Source: Anaerolineales bacterium
GTDB taxonomy: Bacteria > Chloroflexota > Anaerolineae > Anaerolineales > Anaerolineaceae
DNA length: 6,403 bases
Direction of reading: 5' to 3'
Assembly: GCA_020060485.1 (NCBI GenBank)
Contig: JAGVAB010000061.1
Location: 1 to 6,403, forward strand
The notes below the pieces were generated by a model. It made no database searches. It saw only the letters and a list, made by a program, of their open reading frames with translations, and was not told the DNA's origin. Both the position numbers and the translations under genes were made by a program. Positions within the stretch are counted from its first letter, which is position 1. The number at the start of each line of letters is the position of its first letter. This document shows positions 1 to 5,680 of this stretch, one piece after another.

Positions 1-6
1 AGCAGC

Positions 7-31
7 GGGGAGGGGAGTTCGAGGGGTGGGG
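7..31 (+). other. Putative G-quadruplex motif (four GGGG tracts)
   Basis: Four runs of four guanines lie at 7-10, 12-15, 23-26 and 28-31, with spacers of 1, 7 and 1 bases. This fits the standard quadruplex-forming pattern with four full tetrads possible. It lies about 115 bp upstream of the padR -35 box, outside any recognised gene. Folding is inferred from the pattern only. The last tract can instead pair in the small hairpin at 28-43. The window starts just upstream, so it is not visible whether this run belongs to the end of a neighbouring gene. Confidence 0.5.
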
Positions 32-43
32 TGAATAAACCCC
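28..43 (+). repeat. Small GGGGT/ACCCC hairpin
   Basis: GGGGT at 28-32 is complementary to ACCCC at 39-43, leaving a six-base AT-rich loop. There is no T-run on the right to make it a good rho-independent terminator for a rightward gene. It shares its left arm with the fourth G-tract of the quadruplex motif, so the two structures would be mutually exclusive. Function is unknown. It may simply mark the end of an upstream gene outside the window. Confidence 0.35.
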
Positions 44-144
44 GGTGATGCACAGACCGTCTTTCGTCCGGCCTCGTGCCATCAATAAAAGAAGCAAATT
101 GAATATTAACTTTGAGAAAGCCATGACAAAACTGTGGAACACCC

Positions 145-173
145 TTGACAAATTCAGTATTAAAGAATATTAT
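145..173 (+). promoter_or_regulatory. Sigma-70-type promoter of the padR operon
   Basis: A perfect TTGACA -35 box (145-150) is followed, after a 17-bp spacer, by a TATTAT -10 box (168-173; five of six consensus bases). Transcription should start near 180, giving a leader of about 60 nt that carries the padR ribosome binding site. The tandem repeats at 171-220 cover the end of the -10 box and the start site, so a protein bound there should block RNA polymerase. Confidence 0.75.
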
Positions 174-220
174 ATCCGTTATAGATATATCTGTTATGGA
201 TATACCTTTGGCGGATATAT
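171..220 (+). promoter_or_regulatory. Tandem 15-bp repeats / dyad, probable PadR operator
   Basis: Two adjacent 15-bp direct repeats, TATATCCGTTATAGA (171-185) and TATATCTGTTATGGA (186-200), match at 13 of 15 positions. A looser third copy at 201-215 matches the second at 10 of 15, and TATAT at 216-220 begins a fourth unit. The same stretch is a dyad centred between 187 and 188: TATATCC (171-177) mirrors GGATATA (198-204), and GATATATC (184-191) is a palindrome at the centre. The array overlaps the promoter -10 box and start site and lies 20-70 bp ahead of padR. PadR proteins bind AT-rich inverted repeats as winged-helix dimers and commonly repress their own operons, so this is inferred to be the autoregulatory site. 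Confidence 0.7.
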
Positions 221-226
221 TTTTTC

Positions 227-233
227 AAGGAGA
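227..233 (+). promoter_or_regulatory. Ribosome binding site of padR
   Basis: AAGGAGA lies six bases ahead of the ATG at 240, an almost ideal Shine-Dalgarno sequence. It fixes the padR start at 240 and argues against the longer in-frame reading from position 45, which would translate through the promoter and operator. Confidence 0.85.
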
Positions 234-239
234 AATTCG

Positions 240-587
240 ATGGATAAACAGTTATCCCCGCAACCACTTACACCAGCAGTTTTTCACATCCTGATGGCTT
301 TGGCTGATGGTGAAAAACATGGCTATTTGATTATGAAGGATGTTGAAGCGCAGACAAATGGAAGACTTAAGATGGGGCCTGGCACGCTGTACGGATCAAT
401 TAAACGTATGCTGGTATCCGGTTTTATTGAGGAGGCTGAAGAACGGCCTGATCCGGCCCTGGATGATGAGCGCCGCCGATATTACCGCTTAAGCAATATG
501 GGGCAAAAGGCTCTTGTCACAGAAACCCAGAGGCTGGAGCAAGCTGTCAAGGTTGCCCGTCAAAAGCAGGTCCTGGCTTACGCATAG
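240..587 (+). CDS. PadR-family transcriptional regulator
   Basis: A 115-residue cytoplasmic DNA-binding protein of the PadR family, likely a dimeric repressor. The winged helix-turn-helix fills most of the protein (about residues 11-90). It shows the family hallmarks: LTPAVFHILMAL in the first helix, HGY at 27-29, GPGTLYGSIKRM (46-57) in the recognition-helix region, and the basic wing DERRRYYRLS (76-85). A short C-terminal helix (about 92-110) would provide the dimer contact, as in the small PadR subfamily (about 110 residues). The start at ATG 240 is set by AAGGAG at 227. The gene lies 11 bp before a membrane-protein gene and is presumably co-transcribed with it. Its upstream region carries an iterated dyad over the promoter, so autorepression is likely. 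The ligand cannot be read from the sequence. Family assignment is secure; target and inducer are inference. Confidence 0.93.
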   Translation: MDKQLSPQPLTPAVFHILMALADGEKHGYLIMKDVEAQTNGRLKMGPGTLYGSIKRMLVSGFIEEAEERPDPALDDERRRYYRLSNMGQKALVTETQRLEQAVKVARQKQVLAYA

Positions 588-593
588 AAAGGA
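586..593 (+). promoter_or_regulatory. Ribosome binding site of the membrane-protein gene
   Basis: AGAAAGGA, overlapping the padR stop codon, stands five bases before the ATG at 599. It supports that start and suggests translation coupled to padR. Confidence 0.7.
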
Positions 594-598
594 ATCCC

Positions 599-1945
599 AT
601 GTCTACCCATTTCTGGATTCAAAAATCGCAAAAACTCTATTGTGCGTTGTTAAGCCTGTATCCGAAAGAGCATCGGGACGATTACGCAAATTCAATGCGG
701 CAAGTCTTTACTACACAATGCCACGCTGCTTATGAACAAAGAGGCCTGTTCGGGATCATCCTGCTCTGGCTTCGTACTTTACCTGATCTAGGATACACCG
801 CTTTGCTTGAACATGTTACCTCGCCTCGCGCGTCATGGGGGCTCATGGAACCAGTCCACAATGCGCCGCTGCCCTGGAAGGGCGTGTTCCTGATCGTGCT
901 GCCTGGATTGGCTTATCTGGCTGGGCAGATTGCGCAACTCCTTACTGGCGAAGTCTGGTTCTACTTCGTCACCTACAGGGTAACCTTCTTCCTGATCATT
1001 CCCCCGTTGATTGCCTGGGTCATTACGCGTCGCTTTCCACTTTGGGGTTTGATTCCACTGGGCCTGTTTTTCAGGGTTGTGCAGGAAATCGGATATAAAT
1101 TCATTGTCATGCATCCGGAACTCTTTTCGGGCAATCCCGTTCTCAATCTTATTCTGAAAATTGCCCTGCAAATTCGTGATAACTTGTGGCTTTTGGTCAT
1201 TCCCCTTTCACTCATTACTCTGTTGCTTGGCTTCTGGTATGTTTACCAACAAAAAGCTTTTCGCAGTTTCTGGGTCTGGCTGGGTGTATATTTGCTGGTT
1301 GCGTTTGTCCAGTGCGGGCAGGGGTATGCACAGCTTAATCAAACTTTGCGCAGCATACCTGAGTTATATTTGGATCCTGAAATCGTCAAGTGGCTGAGTT
1401 TGTACGTTTCATGGATTCTCTATCCAACTGTTTCATTATTGCTGCTTGTTTTTATAGGAGTGTTTTTTGCTCGCAGGCATGGCTTTTTTGCCATTCTGAT
1501 TTTGGTTGGCTATGTTCTTCCAACTACCTTGATGGGGTTGCAAGATTTTAACCAGTACGCCAATTCTGCTCTGGCTCTGGGGGTTTTTAGCGCTGTGATA
1601 CTGGTTTACCGTTCCATCCTGACTCTGGTTGCACCCATTTGGATGTCGCGCAGCCGTTTGCAAACAGATAAAAAACGTGTTATCGTGATTTCAATTGCAA
1701 CAGCCCTGGTCATTCACGCTGTTGCACAATTTTACCCACTCTTGTTATATCCAGTGAACTCTGGCGTTCAGGTTACATTCGATTGGATAATAACCATTGC
1801 TCTTGATGAATTAAAACTCATCAGCGCTTTCCTGTTAGCCATTGCAATGTATCAAAATATCTCTCAAGAGATACATATACCAGAAAAAACTTTTATCCCG
1901 GCAGTGGAGTTGACCGCCAAGTGCGAGCATGACGATGTTTTTTAA
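599..1945 (+). CDS. Polytopic membrane protein of unknown function, PadR-linked
   Basis: A 448-residue integral membrane protein that I cannot assign to a characterised family. The first 90 residues are soluble and contain LYCALLSLYPKEHRDDYANSMRQVF (about 13-37). This resembles the 'LYRxLLRLYPxxFRxxYxxEM' prefix seen at the N-terminus of many PadR-linked permease-type proteins in Chloroflexota and Acidobacteriota. About nine or ten hydrophobic segments follow (roughly 95-118, 127-147, 150-166, 197-217, 223-243, 265-291, 296-315, 325-350, 361-380 and 400-422). There are no ABC ATPase motifs, no obvious catalytic motif and no signal peptide. The last 20 or so residues, from IHIPEKTF, are hydrophilic and run into sequence that may derive from another gene (see findings). 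Lying 11 bp after padR, the gene is probably controlled by that repressor and might take part in envelope stress response or export. That role is inferred from the context alone. Confidence 0.85.
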   Translation: MSTHFWIQKSQKLYCALLSLYPKEHRDDYANSMRQVFTTQCHAAYEQRGLFGIILLWLRTLPDLGYTALLEHVTSPRASWGLMEPVHNAPLPWKGVFLIVLPGLAYLAGQIAQLLTGEVWFYFVTYRVTFFLIIPPLIAWVITRRFPLWGLIPLGLFFRVVQEIGYKFIVMHPELFSGNPVLNLILKIALQIRDNLWLLVIPLSLITLLLGFWYVYQQKAFRSFWVWLGVYLLVAFVQCGQGYAQLNQTLRSIPELYLDPEIVKWLSLYVSWILYPTVSLLLLVFIGVFFARRHGFFAILILVGYVLPTTLMGLQDFNQYANSALALGVFSAVILVYRSILTLVAPIWMSRSRLQTDKKRVIVISIATALVIHAVAQFYPLLLYPVNSGVQVTFDWIITIALDELKLISAFLLAIAMYQNISQEIHIPEKTFIPAVELTAKCEHDDVF

Positions 1946-2057
1946 GACCAGATAGGCCGCCACCTCCGCCGCCGGACAGTTGTTGTTAACCCTGGAGTCG
2001 ATGAGGTGCAGATGGACATTGCCAAACCACATCAAGTCCAGCCACTTCCAGGATAGG
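1901..2057 (-). pseudogene. Possible relic of a coding sequence on the minus strand
   Basis: Read leftwards from about 2057, one frame stays open without stops and reads SWKWLDLMWFGNVHLHLIDS and then RVNNNCPAAEVAAYLVLKN, continuing into the 3' end of the membrane-protein gene. Its codons are rich in G or C at the third position (GTC, CTG, CTC, ATC, GAC, TCC), unlike the AT-richer flanks. There is no ribosome binding site and no ATG near its start, and I do not recognise the protein. The plus strand in the frame continuing past the membrane-protein stop also looks peptide-like up to a stop at 2054, so strand is uncertain. This may be the remains of a lost gene or chance non-coding sequence. 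Confidence 0.2.
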
Positions 2058-2058
2058 G

Positions 2059-2102
2059 GATTGGCTGTTTTCAGAACGTTACTCTGTAATCATCAGCCAA
2101 TC
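2059..2102. repeat. Inverted repeat between the two operons
   Basis: GATTGGCTG (2059-2067) and CAGCCAATC (2094-2102) are perfect 9-bp inverted repeats. Inside them CAGA (2072-2075) pairs with TCTG (2083-2086), giving an interrupted stem. No clear T-run follows on either strand, so it is a poor intrinsic terminator. It lies about 30 bp ahead of the pstS -35 box, where an activator or repressor could bind. No E. coli-type Pho box with 11-bp-spaced CTGTCA units is present. Either an operator or a weak terminator of the upstream operon is possible. Confidence 0.45.
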
Positions 2103-2128
2103 GTAGTTCTTCAAAAAACTTGTTTTCG

Positions 2129-2163
2129 CCAATTGGACAAACAGACCCATTCTCCTTTATAAT
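2129..2163 (+). promoter_or_regulatory. Promoter of the pst operon, predicted leaderless
   Basis: A perfect TATAAT -10 box (2158-2163) is preceded, after 18 bp, by TGGACA (2134-2139; five of six bases of TTGACA). The -35 box is embedded in the 8-bp palindrome CCAATTGG (2129-2136). Only eight bases separate the -10 box from the pstS ATG at 2172, so transcription would start at about 2170-2172. No Shine-Dalgarno sequence exists ahead of pstS, which agrees with a leaderless mRNA. Confidence 0.7.
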
Positions 2164-2171
2164 TAGTCCCT

Positions 2172-3056
2172 ATGGTGAAACGAAGCCAGTGGTTGTTTTT
2201 CTTGATTTTATTATCCATTCTATTGACTGCGTGCGGTTCACGAAGCGCCGTTGAAAGCAGCTCATCCCCTTCTCTATCGATCCAAAACAAAGGCTCTGAC
2301 ACCATGGTTAACCTGGCCCTGTATTGGGCGGAACAATATCAGGAAGATCATGCCGATGTGCGTATTTCTGTAACCGGCGGCGGGAGCGGCACCGGGATAT
2401 CGGCCATGATCAGCAACACGGTCGATATTGCCAATGCTTCCAGAGTTATTAAGGATGAAGAGATCAAAGCCGCCCAGAAGAATGGCGTGAACCCCGTGGA
2501 ACATATTGTTGCCCGGGATGCGATTGCTGTCATTGTCCACCCGGATAATCCGGTGCAGCAGTTGACCCTGCAGCAGGTGTCTGATATCTATGCCGGGCGG
2601 GTGTCCAACTGGCAGGAATTGGGTGGAGAAGACCGCCCGATCGTGCGCCTCTCCCGCGAGACCAATTCGGGAACCCATGTCTATTTTCTGGAAGAGGTCA
2701 TTCGCCTGGGCAGCAATGATGATAAAACCATATTCTCGGCTGATACCCTTTTATTGCCTTCATCCGAAGGGATCATTGCCGAGGTGCGTGATAATCGTAA
2801 TGCCATTGGCTATGATGGGTTGGGTTACGTTACCCACGAAGTCAAGGTGCTCGCCATTGCCAGAGACCAATCCAGTGGATATATCATGCCCTCGGTTGAA
2901 ACGGTCAACCAAAATCAGTATCCGGTGGCACGCGATTTGTACATGTACACCAATGGCGAGCCACAGGGTTTCATCAAAGATTATCTGGATTTCATTTTCT
3001 CACCGGCTGGCCAGCAGATCGTGAAAGACCTAGGCTTTGTGCCTGTTCTGCGATAA
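2172..3056 (+). CDS. pstS: Phosphate-binding lipoprotein PstS
   Basis: The 294-residue extracytoplasmic receptor of the high-affinity phosphate ABC importer. It captures inorganic phosphate and delivers it to PstC/PstA. A lipoprotein signal peptide (basic MVKR, hydrophobic 7-18) ends in the lipobox LTAC, giving cysteine 21 as the lipidation site. A serine-rich linker (25-36) follows. Phosphate-site motifs are all visible: GSDTM (41-45), GGGSGTG (69-75), DIANASR (85-91) and RETNSGTH (162-169). The length is typical of short bacterial PstS proteins. The ATG at 2172 is required for the intact signal peptide, yet it has no ribosome binding site and sits eight bases after a TATAAT box, so it is likely read from a leaderless transcript. 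It is first in a four-gene operon with pstC, pstA and pstB. Phosphate specificity is inferred from the motifs and the operon. Confidence 0.96.
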   Translation: MVKRSQWLFFLILLSILLTACGSRSAVESSSSPSLSIQNKGSDTMVNLALYWAEQYQEDHADVRISVTGGGSGTGISAMISNTVDIANASRVIKDEEIKAAQKNGVNPVEHIVARDAIAVIVHPDNPVQQLTLQQVSDIYAGRVSNWQELGGEDRPIVRLSRETNSGTHVYFLEEVIRLGSNDDKTIFSADTLLLPSSEGIIAEVRDNRNAIGYDGLGYVTHEVKVLAIARDQSSGYIMPSVETVNQNQYPVARDLYMYTNGEPQGFIKDYLDFIFSPAGQQIVKDLGFVPVLR

Positions 3057-3061
3057 AAGGA
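3055..3061 (+). promoter_or_regulatory. Ribosome binding site of pstC
   Basis: AAAAGGA, overlapping the pstS stop codon, stands six bases before the ATG at 3068 and fixes that start. Confidence 0.7.
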
Positions 3062-3067
3062 TACGGA

Positions 3068-3967
3068 ATGGACTTCAAGAGACTCAAGACGTCTGAAAAA
3101 GTGATCACCCGTGGCATCCAGTTTTCCGGGTTTTCGACGATCTTGTTTGTGTTGATGATCCTGTATTTTCTGGTTGCGCAGGGCACTCCGGCTTTAAGCG
3201 ACGTGCCCTTGAGAGATTTGTTCAGCACGCGCTGGTATCCGATTGAGGCGTATTACGGCATCCTGCCATTGATCCTGGGTTCGTTGCTGGTTACCCTGGG
3301 TGCTTCGCTGGTGGCGGTACCACTGGGCGTGCTGACAGCCATTTACATCGCCGAGATCGCGCCGCGTTGGGCCAAAGAAATTCTCAAACCCCTGGTGGAA
3401 CTGCTGGCTGGTCTGCCCAGCGTGGTGCTGGGTTTCCTGGGCATTCTGGTGCTTTCGCCATTTCTGCGTGACACGTTCAATTTGCCAACTGGCCTGACGG
3501 CCCTGACCGGCTCGCTGCTGCTGGGGGCGATTGCCATTCCTACCATTGTTTCTATTTCTGAAGACGCTTTGAATAATGTGCCGGAGACTTATCGCCACGG
3601 CTCGCTGGCGCTGGGCGTTACCCGCTGGCAGACCATCTGGATGGTGACCGTGCCGGCTGCCCGCTCTGGCATTTTGACTGCTATCATGCTGGGGCTGGGG
3701 CGCACCATTGGAGAAACGATGACAGTCATGATGGTTACGGGCAATGCGCCTGTTATGCCCGATTCGTTGCGGGTGTTGTTCATGCCTATTCGTACCATGA
3801 CGGCCACCATCGCCTCTGAAATGGGTGAAGTGGCGACGGGCAGCGCTCATTATCATGTGTTGTTCTTGATTGCCATGGTATTGTTCTTTTTTACCTTGAT
3901 CGTGAACATTGTTGCTTCCAAGATCAGTTCCAGACAAATGAAGCGTTCCGAACGCATTTTATCGTGA
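3068..3967 (+). CDS. pstC: Phosphate ABC transporter permease PstC
   Basis: A 299-residue inner-membrane permease that pairs with PstA to form the phosphate channel. About six membrane segments are visible (roughly 19-37, 63-93, 105-130, 147-163, 201-225 and 262-284). The cytoplasmic coupling loop that docks on PstB (EAA motif) is at 165-195, with EDALNNVPETYRHGSLALGV then TRWQTIWMVTVP. PstC-type signatures include GLPSVVLGFLG (115-125) and GRTIGETMTVMMVTGNAP (211-228), the latter distinguishing it from PstA. Its length is close to that of typical PstC. It lies 11 bp after pstS with its own ribosome binding site and 7 bp before pstA. Permease family is certain; assignment to PstC rests on the GETMTVMMVTGNAP motif and gene order. 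Confidence 0.95.
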   Translation: MDFKRLKTSEKVITRGIQFSGFSTILFVLMILYFLVAQGTPALSDVPLRDLFSTRWYPIEAYYGILPLILGSLLVTLGASLVAVPLGVLTAIYIAEIAPRWAKEILKPLVELLAGLPSVVLGFLGILVLSPFLRDTFNLPTGLTALTGSLLLGAIAIPTIVSISEDALNNVPETYRHGSLALGVTRWQTIWMVTVPAARSGILTAIMLGLGRTIGETMTVMMVTGNAPVMPDSLRVLFMPIRTMTATIASEMGEVATGSAHYHVLFLIAMVLFFFTLIVNIVASKISSRQMKRSERILS

Positions 3968-3974
3968 GCCTGCT

Positions 3975-4847
3975 ATGCAAGGGAAAAAACGTTTTTTGTA
4001 CTTCAACCCCAAAATAGCCGAGAAAGCTGGCGTATCGGCTTTGTCCCTGGTAGCATTCCTGACCGTTGCTCCCATTGTGGCAGTGGTGATCTATATCATC
4101 ACACTGGGCGCTCCGGCCATCAGTTGGGAATTCATCACTGCCATGCCGCAGAACGGCATGCGCGCCGGCGGCATCTGGCCGGCCATCATCGGCACCTTTT
4201 ATTTGACGATTGGCACGGCTATCTTTTCGGTGCCCCTGGGCGTGGCTGCCGCCATCTATCTTTCGGAATATGCGGCTGATAATCAACTGACGCGATACAT
4301 CCGGATGGCAATCATCAATCTGGCCGGTATTCCTTCGGTGGTATACGGGCTTTTCGGTCTGGGTTTGTTTGTCATCTTCCTCAATTTTGGCACCAGCATC
4401 CTGTCCGCGTCCTTGACCCTGTCAATCATGACCCTGCCGGTGATCATCAGCACCACCGAGGAGGCGCTGCGCGCCGTGCCCCAATCCTTTCGTGTCGTCA
4501 GCACTTCCCTTGGGGCTACCAAGTGGCAGACCATCCGCCGGCTGGTGTTGCCCCAGGCACTGCCAGGCATCCTGACCGGCGTGGTGCTGGGGCTGGAGCG
4601 CGCTGCTGGAGAGACAGCTCCCATTCTGTTCACCGGGGCGGCTTTCTTCCTGCCGCGGCTGCCCAATTCGCCCCTGGATGCCACCATGGCTTTGCCCTAT
4701 CACCTGTTTGTCATTTCGACCCAGGTGCCTGGCATGCCCATTCAAATTCAGTATGGCACCGTGATGGTGTTGATGGTGTTTGTGCTTGTGATGAACCTGA
4801 TCGTCACCGTGATCCGTTCACGGGCACGCGCCAGAAGGCAATGGTAA
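3975..4847 (+). CDS. pstA: Phosphate ABC transporter permease PstA
   Basis: A 290-residue inner-membrane permease, partner of PstC. Membrane segments lie at about 21-43, 66-96, 112-136, 140-158, 196-220 and 260-282. The EAA coupling loop is at 161-194 (TEEALRAVPQSFRVVSTSLG then ATKWQTIRRLVLPQ). The PstA-type ERAAGETAPILFT (208-220) and AGIPSVVYGLFGLG (117-130) are well conserved, and a basic tail (RSRARARR) ends the protein. The ATG at 3975 follows pstC by seven bases and lacks a clear Shine-Dalgarno sequence, so translation is probably coupled to pstC. Its stop codon overlaps the pstB start by one base. It resembles PstC in the coupling loop, as expected for ancient paralogues. Confidence 0.95.
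   Translation: MQGKKRFLYFNPKIAEKAGVSALSLVAFLTVAPIVAVVIYIITLGAPAISWEFITAMPQNGMRAGGIWPAIIGTFYLTIGTAIFSVPLGVAAAIYLSEYAADNQLTRYIRMAIINLAGIPSVVYGLFGLGLFVIFLNFGTSILSASLTLSIMTLPVIISTTEEALRAVPQSFRVVSTSLGATKWQTIRRLVLPQALPGILTGVVLGLERAAGETAPILFTGAAFFLPRLPNSPLDATMALPYHLFVISTQVPGMPIQIQYGTVMVLMVFVLVMNLIVTVIRSRARARRQW
4833..4838 (+). promoter_or_regulatory. Ribosome binding site of pstB (decides the start)
   Basis: AGAAGG inside the end of pstA is eight bases before the ATG at 4847 but only two before the in-frame ATG at 4841. The spacing favours 4847, making a TAATG overlap with the pstA stop. Confidence 0.55.
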
Positions 4848-5605
4848 TGGCAGACAAGATCATCGTTGAAAACCTGGGTTTGAAATATTCCGACGGTACC
4901 GAATCGTTGTTTGATATTAACCTTCGTATTTCGGCTAACCAGATCACCGCCCTGATCGGCCCGTCTGGCGGAGGCAAGTCCACTTTTCTGCGGGTTTTGA
5001 ACCGCCTGAATGATCTGGCAGATGTGGCTTCTGTTTCCGGCAAGGTGTGGATTGATGGGGTGAATGTGCTCGACCCAGATGTGGATGTGATCGAATTGCG
5101 CCGCAAGGTGGGCATCGTATTTTCCCGCCCCATGCCGCTGCCGCTCAGCATTTACCGCAACATTTCCTATGGACTTGAAGTGGCCGGGGAAAAACGGAGC
5201 GAGGTGCTGGATGAGGCCGTGGAGCGCGCCCTGCGCCTGGCGCAGCTATGGGATGAGGTGGATGACCGCCTGAATGATCCGGCAGCCTCCCTTTCTGGTG
5301 GACAGCAGCAGCGCCTGTGCCTGGCGCGCACCCTGTCCCTGAAGCCGGAGATCATCATGCTGGATGAGCCGACCTCGGCGCTGGACCCAATATCCACTTT
5401 AAAGATCGAGGACTCGCTGGAAGAACTCAAGAAGGATTACACTATCATCATCGCTCCACACAATACCCAGCAGGCCGCCCGTGTGGCGGATATGGTGGCT
5501 TTCTTTTTGCAGGGAAAATTAATCGAATATGATACAACCGCCCGGATTTACACCAATCCCAAGGATAATCGCACACAGGATTATATAACCGGCAAGTTCG
5601 GCTAA
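4847..5605 (+). CDS. pstB: Phosphate ABC transporter ATP-binding protein PstB
   Basis: The 252-residue cytoplasmic ATPase that powers phosphate import; two copies dock on PstC/PstA. Visible motifs are Walker A GPSGGGKST (38-46), the ABC signature LSGGQQQR (149-156), Walker B with catalytic glutamate IIMLDEPTSALDP (169-181; E174), and the H-loop histidine in APHNTQQAARVAD (H205). The region between Walker A and signature has the PstB-type wording KVGIVFSRPMPLPLSIYRNI. There the residue normally glutamine in the Q-loop is serine (S93, codon TCC at 5123-5125). The usual cysteine of the PstB Walker A (GPSGCGKS) is glycine. Length matches the family (about 250-260). The start at 4847 overlaps the pstA stop (TAATG); an ATG at 4841 would add only two residues. 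It ends the operon; phoU, often next, is absent here. Confidence 0.96.
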   Translation: MADKIIVENLGLKYSDGTESLFDINLRISANQITALIGPSGGGKSTFLRVLNRLNDLADVASVSGKVWIDGVNVLDPDVDVIELRRKVGIVFSRPMPLPLSIYRNISYGLEVAGEKRSEVLDEAVERALRLAQLWDEVDDRLNDPAASLSGGQQQRLCLARTLSLKPEIIMLDEPTSALDPISTLKIEDSLEELKKDYTIIIAPHNTQQAARVADMVAFFLQGKLIEYDTTARIYTNPKDNRTQDYITGKFG

Positions 5606-5617
5606 AGCATATTTCCC

Positions 5618-5656
5618 AAAAATAATTTTGCCATGCGCCTATTCAAGCGGATGGCA
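5618..5656 (-). terminator. Candidate intrinsic terminator of pckA
   Basis: Between the convergent genes, TGCCAT (5629-5634) pairs with ATGGCA (5651-5656), and CGC (5636-5638) pairs with GCG (5647-5649) across one G-G mismatch, closing an eight-base loop. On the minus strand the hairpin is followed by AAAATTATTTTT (5629-5618), a T-rich tail displaced by a few bases. This fits termination of the leftward pckA. No equivalent T-run exists on the plus side, so termination of pstB is not explained. The stem is modest. Confidence 0.4.
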
Positions 5657-5680
5657 CTCATCATATCCCCTTGAGCAAAA

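Noticed and set aside
171..215. CRISPR-like or plasmid-type iteron array
   Set aside because: Only two good 15-bp copies and one poor copy, directly abutting with no spacers, and positioned over a promoter; an operator is the simpler explanation.
45..239. A 65-residue in-frame extension upstream of padR starting at position 45
   Set aside because: It would translate through the -35, -10 and operator repeats, is low-complexity Tyr/Ile-rich near the repeats, and has no ribosome binding site. The ATG at 240 has an excellent one and matches the family length.
1858..1873. TATCTCT/AGAGATA palindrome near the end of the membrane-protein gene
   Set aside because: It lies inside the coding sequence with a two-base gap and no T-run; it is likely chance.
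1948..2057. CCAGATAGG (1948-1956) and CCAGGATAGG (2048-2057) as target-site or att duplications, and CCTGGA/TCCAGG (1991-1996 / 2047-2052) as an integron attC-like stem
   Set aside because: The direct repeats are imperfect and short, the core sites of attC are missing, and no integrase or transposase is nearby.
3194..3937. A 247-residue open frame on the minus strand opposite pstC
   Set aside because: It is the complement of a well-supported pstC, very rich in His, Gln, Arg and Asn, with no domain or ribosome binding site.
4523..4846. Long N-terminal extension of pstB inside pstA
   Set aside because: The extra residues are an out-of-frame reading of pstA and match nothing in PstB. The family N-terminus begins at about 4847.
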